Shown here: piece after piece, positions 26,797-30,746 of the stretch
Position numbering within the stretch: position 1 is the stretch's first letter
Layout: the number at the start of each line of letters is the position of its first letter
Assembly: GCA_001460835.1 (NCBI GenBank)
Contig: CYKH01001617.1
Span: 2,795 to 33,540 of the forward strand
DNA length: 30,746 nucleotides
DNA from: Bodo saltans
Taxonomy: Eukaryota; Euglenozoa; Kinetoplastea; Eubodonida; Bodonidae
Direction of reading: 5' to 3'
The notes under the pieces: model-generated
Told to the model about the DNA's origin: nothing
Seen by the model: only the letters and a program-made list of their open reading frames with translations
The model's database searches: none
Program-made: the position numbers and the translations under genes

Positions 26797-29700
26797 ATGA
26801 TCGTTGGTCAGCAGCACACAGTTCTCTCGCCCCAACCGCCTCAACTCAACAACTACCACAGTAGTGGTGCTGCTGCTGCCGCTCGTAACGAGTCCCCTGA
26901 GCGCAGTAGTGCCATTGGCAGCAGCACTGGATCCCCTCGAGGCTCTCATCAGCAGCCTCTGCTCCCACCACACAGCAAGCAGCAGTCATCAGCATCGCCA
27001 CCACCTCTCACAAGGTCAACTAGGGGGTCACCGGCGCATCGCTTAGTGCTGCCTGCATCCAACGGCGATGGCCAGGGGTTCCAGCAACTTCAGGATGCAA
27101 TTGCCTGGTTTGTGTCGCGCCGCGCTCAAGCAATTGTGCCGCCACGCGACGCGCAGCTGCACTCCCATCGAAATTCACAACATCAAAGATGCGCAGATGG
27201 AGGAAGTCCTCCTACTCAATCGTCGCCGCAACGTCGCGGACATCAAGGCGGCTCGCCGAACCGCGCTTCAGCAGATGCGGATGCTGCAGAGTCAGCGACG
27301 ACTGGAGTCGATGGGGCTTTCTTCATGCTCGCCAAGTTTATTCGCACTTTCTTTGTTCGACAAGATGCCCTTCGCAACATCATGCGAGCCACTGATGCGG
27401 TGCTGCCCGAAGAAGAGGGACCGACACAAACAAAGCATCATGATCATACCGTCAACCACGAAAGTGGTGGCGGTGGCTCAGATGTTCACCGCTCCTTTGA
27501 AGTGGTGGTCATGTGCTGCGGTGTTGTCCTGCAGCAAATGATCTCCATTGCCGGATCGATGACAGAGGCCTCGCAAACTCTGCACACGATTCAATCCGCG
27601 CTGGAGGTCGTCGGTCATCACCTTTTCGTGGATCCTCCACTACCACCGCCCACAAACTCGGCACCGCAGCAACATTGCAATTACGACAGCATTGCCAAGA
27701 AGTTAGAGAATGACCCTCTTGGCCGCAGGCGACGAGAATCTGCTGGTTGTAGAAAGCAGTCCACTGCACCGCCGGTTGTCAAACAGCTGACAAGAATTCA
27801 ACATGAACTTGACCGACATTTCGGCAAGCAGCAACGCCTTCAGCGCCACCGGGCGTACAAGCAAGAACAGAAGCGACAACATCTCAACGACTATGACGAC
27901 CCAGACGCAATAACAACGCCAGCAAGAAGTCGACGCAATACTTCCACAATGGACGATGACAGTTTCAGCTGCGGTGGCAGCCGAGCGTCTTCGTCGATGT
28001 CTTCGTACGCGTCAGCGAATGGAAGCCCTTCTGTGTTTCAGCCCAATATCTTCCCTACCACTACCACCACGACTGCTTCGTCCACCCCGATGAGAGCCTC
28101 AGCAAGACGTGCTTCGACAGTGGTGGCGGCGGCAACGTTTCCCATGCCTCAGAAACAAGCGGCCGTTCATGCGACGCTTCCTGAGGTGCTCGGGCTGCCA
28201 TCGTTGTCTACTGTATTTCCTCCTCGTGGGAGTGGTGAGCCTTCACGCATCGCTGGCCTCGCCTCGTTCTCCGACTCGCTGCAGAAGAAGAAGGGGGCTG
28301 CTGCTGGGAGAAGCCAAGTGCAGACAGCTATCAGTGCCGCCATGCAGGGGGCTCACTACGACGAAGCAGAGAAAATGATGCGTGCGAGTGCACAATTTAG
28401 AACCTCTCTCACTCCTTTGGTGCCGCTGGTGGCGGTCCTTTCTACCGATCCCATGTGTCACCTGCCGAGTGCATTCGCTGAGCTGGAGGCCACCCAAGCC
28501 CAGCATCGTGTCGTGTCGCTTTGGGAACGATCACGAGCGTCCCGTTGGGAGCGTCAAGTGCTGCGGAATGTGTTCACGGCATGGCACATGGTCGCACATT
28601 ACGAGGCGACGCAACACAATGCCATTGCAGATCTTCAGCGGAATCTTGCACATGCGCGACAAACTGCAGATGAAAAGATTCGACTCTCTAAGCAAGCCCA
28701 AGCGCGACTGTCTGAGCTGCAAACACACACCGATCGAGATCGGCAGGAGCTTCTCCGAGAACGAGAGCTGGAGAAGCAAGACTATTACGTGTTGCGAGTG
28801 AAGGTGACGGAGCAGGCAGAAGAAATAGAGTCTCTCAACCAACGTGTCGATCATCTTGAGGCCAAGCGGGTGTTCTTGACGTCTGAACTACAAAGAAAAG
28901 ACGCGAAGCTTCAGCAGTATTTTCACCAATCACGCCGCATGCAACAACAACAACATCAGCAGCCTCATCATCACGGCGGTGGTGCCTCGGCGACCGCAAT
29001 TCCGGCGAACACCAACTCATCCCTCGGGGCTTCCCTCTTGTCGCCTGTCTCCCCCAGCCCTACCACCAGTTTGTTTCACTACTGCCCACCAGAGCAGTTG
29101 GAGTACGATGTCGTCGATGACGGCGTTGATGCGGGGCCGCTGATGGAGGAAATGTTAGAGATGGTCGAAGAATTTGTGGACTCGATTGCACCGATTCCAA
29201 AGAAATGTTACACTTTCCGAAATCTCGCCACGAGTATGCATCTGCATGACAATCCAGTACAACACAACGATGACGACAATGACGATGACGATGGAGGCGT
29301 TGCGGTCACTGTGGATTCATTCGAGGACTTGGTGACTATGTTAGTGCAACGCCAACAGCAGCGGGTGCGAGCAGTGGCTGAGGCACAACTGAACTTATCT
29401 GACTTTTCCTCCACTGCGATTGGGGGAGGAGGAGGAGGGGCCGTCGATGCCTCCTTCGCCTCCTCGCGGGGCCCAACACCTGTTCCCAACAACACCAACA
29501 ATGGTAACAGCAGTGGAGGTGAAGACGTTGCTTCGAGCAGGATTCACTCTGCGATCGGCAAGAATCCTGTGGCCGGTCCGCTCAGCCTGGATGGAGATCT
29601 CCAGCATGTGGACAATGACGCTGGTGCAGTGGAGGATGCTAACATTGAACGGCGCACCACTACTTCTGCTGTGAAGGACGCAAAATCCCCTGATCCCACC

Positions 29701-30042
29701 ACCACCACACAATTGCACCGTCGATCGTCGACAGTTGCGTCAAGCAACAGAAGCTTCGGTGCCTCCCTCCACAGGCAACGCTCTCCCACTACCACGCCAA
29801 CCACTTCAAGCAATAATAGAAGAGGCCCAGGTGCGTTGTCGTCGTCCACAAGGAACACGAGCAGCGCACAACGCAAGAGAAGTTTGTCGAATGTGTCCTC
29901 GGCAATGGCAACGCCTCGAGGGACTTCTCTCGAAATGCCGTTTGGTGGTACTGTCGACGCCAACACGCAACGAAGTATCGTCGAGGCACTGGTGATCGAC
30001 TCCCACCAGTACGCCCCCCAGTGGCTACAAATGTTGTGTTAG
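26797..30042 (+). CDS. Large coiled-coil, low-complexity protein (ends at an in-frame TAG; frame continues)
   Basis: 1081 codons from the ATG at 26797, which follows the A-rich leader GGGGGAAAAA. In-frame codons upstream to 26608 look untranslated. No known catalytic domain is recognised. The N-terminal ~110 residues are Ser/Pro/His-rich. Helical islands occur around AFFMLAKFIRTFFVRQDAL and VVVMCCGVVLQQMISIAGS. Residues ~563-718 form a long coiled coil with strong charge (RNVFTAWHMVAHYEATQHN, then ADEKIRLSKQAQARLSELQ and LNQRVDHLEAKRVFL). An acidic helical block (MEEMLEMVEEFVDSIA) and low-complexity S/T/N-rich sequence follow. The F-x-x-W helix start of the coiled coil faintly recalls Sfi1/basal-body proteins; that is weak. 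A cytoskeletal or scaffold role is plausible. The TAG at 30040-30042 is probably not the natural end, as described in the next entry. Confidence 0.8.
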   Translation: MIVGQQHTVLSPQPPQLNNYHSSGAAAAARNESPERSSAIGSSTGSPRGSHQQPLLPPHSKQQSSASPPPLTRSTRGSPAHRLVLPASNGDGQGFQQLQDAIAWFVSRRAQAIVPPRDAQLHSHRNSQHQRCADGGSPPTQSSPQRRGHQGGSPNRASADADAAESATTGVDGAFFMLAKFIRTFFVRQDALRNIMRATDAVLPEEEGPTQTKHHDHTVNHESGGGGSDVHRSFEVVVMCCGVVLQQMISIAGSMTEASQTLHTIQSALEVVGHHLFVDPPLPPPTNSAPQQHCNYDSIAKKLENDPLGRRRRESAGCRKQSTAPPVVKQLTRIQHELDRHFGKQQRLQRHRAYKQEQKRQHLNDYDDPDAITTPARSRRNTSTMDDDSFSCGGSRASSSMSSYASANGSPSVFQPNIFPTTTTTTASSTPMRASARRASTVVAAATFPMPQKQAAVHATLPEVLGLPSLSTVFPPRGSGEPSRIAGLASFSDSLQKKKGAAAGRSQVQTAISAAMQGAHYDEAEKMMRASAQFRTSLTPLVPLVAVLSTDPMCHLPSAFAELEATQAQHRVVSLWERSRASRWERQVLRNVFTAWHMVAHYEATQHNAIADLQRNLAHARQTADEKIRLSKQAQARLSELQTHTDRDRQELLRERELEKQDYYVLRVKVTEQAEEIESLNQRVDHLEAKRVFLTSELQRKDAKLQQYFHQSRRMQQQQHQQPHHHGGGASATAIPANTNSSLGASLLSPVSPSPTTSLFHYCPPEQLEYDVVDDGVDAGPLMEEMLEMVEEFVDSIAPIPKKCYTFRNLATSMHLHDNPVQHNDDDNDDDDGGVAVTVDSFEDLVTMLVQRQQQRVRAVAEAQLNLSDFSSTAIGGGGGGAVDASFASSRGPTPVPNNTNNGNSSGGEDVASSRIHSAIGKNPVAGPLSLDGDLQHVDNDAGAVEDANIERRTTTSAVKDAKSPDPTTTTQLHRRSSTVASSNRSFGASLHRQRSPTTTPTTSSNNRRGPGALSSSTRNTSSAQRKRSLSNVSSAMATPRGTSLEMPFGGTVDANTQRSIVEALVIDSHQYAPQWLQMLC

Positions 30043-30746
30043 TCGCAGCAACGCCATCATCATGACACCAGCAGCAGCACTGATGTACAAAAGGGTCATG
30101 CGCCCACCACCACAACAGGTGGAGGATTGTTCAACAACAACAACAGTTTTCCCACCGTGCAACTCCTCAACATCTCTGGCAGCCGCCAGCTCGATGTCTC
30201 ATCTGTATCTGCTGCAAGTGGTAGTGTTGGCGCTGGCAGCGGCGGTGGTGAAGCACCTCCCCTCGATGAGTTAGCGAAAAGCAACACGTGCGCCCCCTCC
30301 AGTGTCTCACTAGACAACTCAGTGGCTGGTGGTGCAGCTGCCGCCGGTCCTCTGGAAGCATTGATCGCTTCCTGCATGGGCGATGTGCGGTCAGTGGTAG
30401 CGGCATTGTGGAAAACAAAACTCTCCACCACCGACGCACCCTCCACGACTGATAGTGTGCTTCCTTCTCACACTTCAGGGCGAGGAGGTGCACACAACAA
30501 CAAAAATAGTAAGGCACACCTCTCCCCAGCCACCCCGTCGCTGTCAGGGAGCACCTACCAAACTGGAAGCGGTAGTAGTCGTGCTCCCCATCCTCCCACA
30601 CAGCGATCCGCATCATCCCATAGCAATCATCATCAGCAGCATGGATACTCATCTACGTATCACCACCACCATCCACTAGGGGAATCGTCGTCGTCGTCCC
30701 ATCTGGCAGAGTTTGGGCAGCTGCTTGGAGAAGCGCTGTCCTCCAC
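30043..30746 (+). pseudogene. Same-frame continuation of the coiled-coil gene beyond the TAG, open to window end
   Basis: After the TAG at 30040-30042 the same frame stays open for 234 codons to the window edge without another stop. It has the same composition as the gene upstream: SQQRHHHHDTSSSTD, LFNNNNSFPTVQLLNISGSR, a helical island GPLEALIASCMGDVRSVVAA, and S/H-rich sequence ending HLAEFGQLLGEALSS. There is no T-rich spacer, leader or ATG suitable for a separate gene. A CAG-to-TAG change in a Gln-rich stretch would explain the stop. It may be a sequencing error, an allele-specific nonsense change, pseudogenisation or readthrough. Confidence 0.75.

Noticed and set aside
30040-30042. Genome-wide reassignment of TAG as a sense codon
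   Set aside because: TAG ends the flippase and lyase genes, each followed by intergenic T-rich sequence, so TAG works as a stop here.

Overview
The window looks like nuclear DNA of a free-living kinetoplastid, most likely a bodonid such as Bodo saltans. This is inferred from gene layout and gene types, not from a marker gene. Every convincing gene is on the + strand, none needs an intron, and genes are separated by 0.2-1.2 kb of T-rich/pyrimidine-rich sequence that often ends in an AG shortly before an ATG. That fits polycistronic transcription with trans-splicing. Proteins are rich in Q, N, H, D, S, G and P runs. One 300-N assembly gap lies at 16275-16574.

Layout. 1-980: C-terminal end of a multi-pass membrane protein, cut by the window edge. 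2025-5387: complete P4-ATPase (phospholipid flippase). 6081-11018: large receptor-like protein with a BMP/PnrA-type periplasmic-binding ectodomain, a Cys-rich stalk, one membrane helix and a cytoplasmic part resembling a degenerate class III nucleotide cyclase. 11019-12244: long intergenic region with an exact 194-bp direct repeat. 12245-13471: probably mitochondrial HpcH/HpaI-CitE (CLYBL-like) lyase. 13674-14543: unrecognised charged helical protein. 14711-16006: STE11/MAP3K-like kinase with an N-terminal zinc ribbon. 16007-16574: intergenic sequence and gap. 16575-19980: large surface protein whose 5' end is lost in the gap, with five PSI-like Cys modules, a mucin-like Ser/Thr region and about seven membrane segments. 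20631-25657: one long low-complexity gene broken into several frames by two tandem duplications (380 and 145 bp) and two further frame changes. 26797-30746: a second long low-complexity, coiled-coil gene, interrupted by one in-frame TAG at 30040 but open to the window end.

Functionally the genes do not form an obvious pathway, as is usual for a kinetoplastid polycistron. The most distinctive content is the pair of modular, receptor-like surface proteins (BMP ectodomain plus pseudo-cyclase, and Cys-module/mucin/multi-pass) on either side of a MAP3K-like kinase. A functional link between them is speculation. Several oddities (duplications, frameshifts, in-frame stop, intergenic repeat) may be assembly or haplotype artefacts. 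In both coding duplications the differences between copies fall almost entirely at third codon positions of the original reading frame, so the copies diverged while coding, before they became adjacent.
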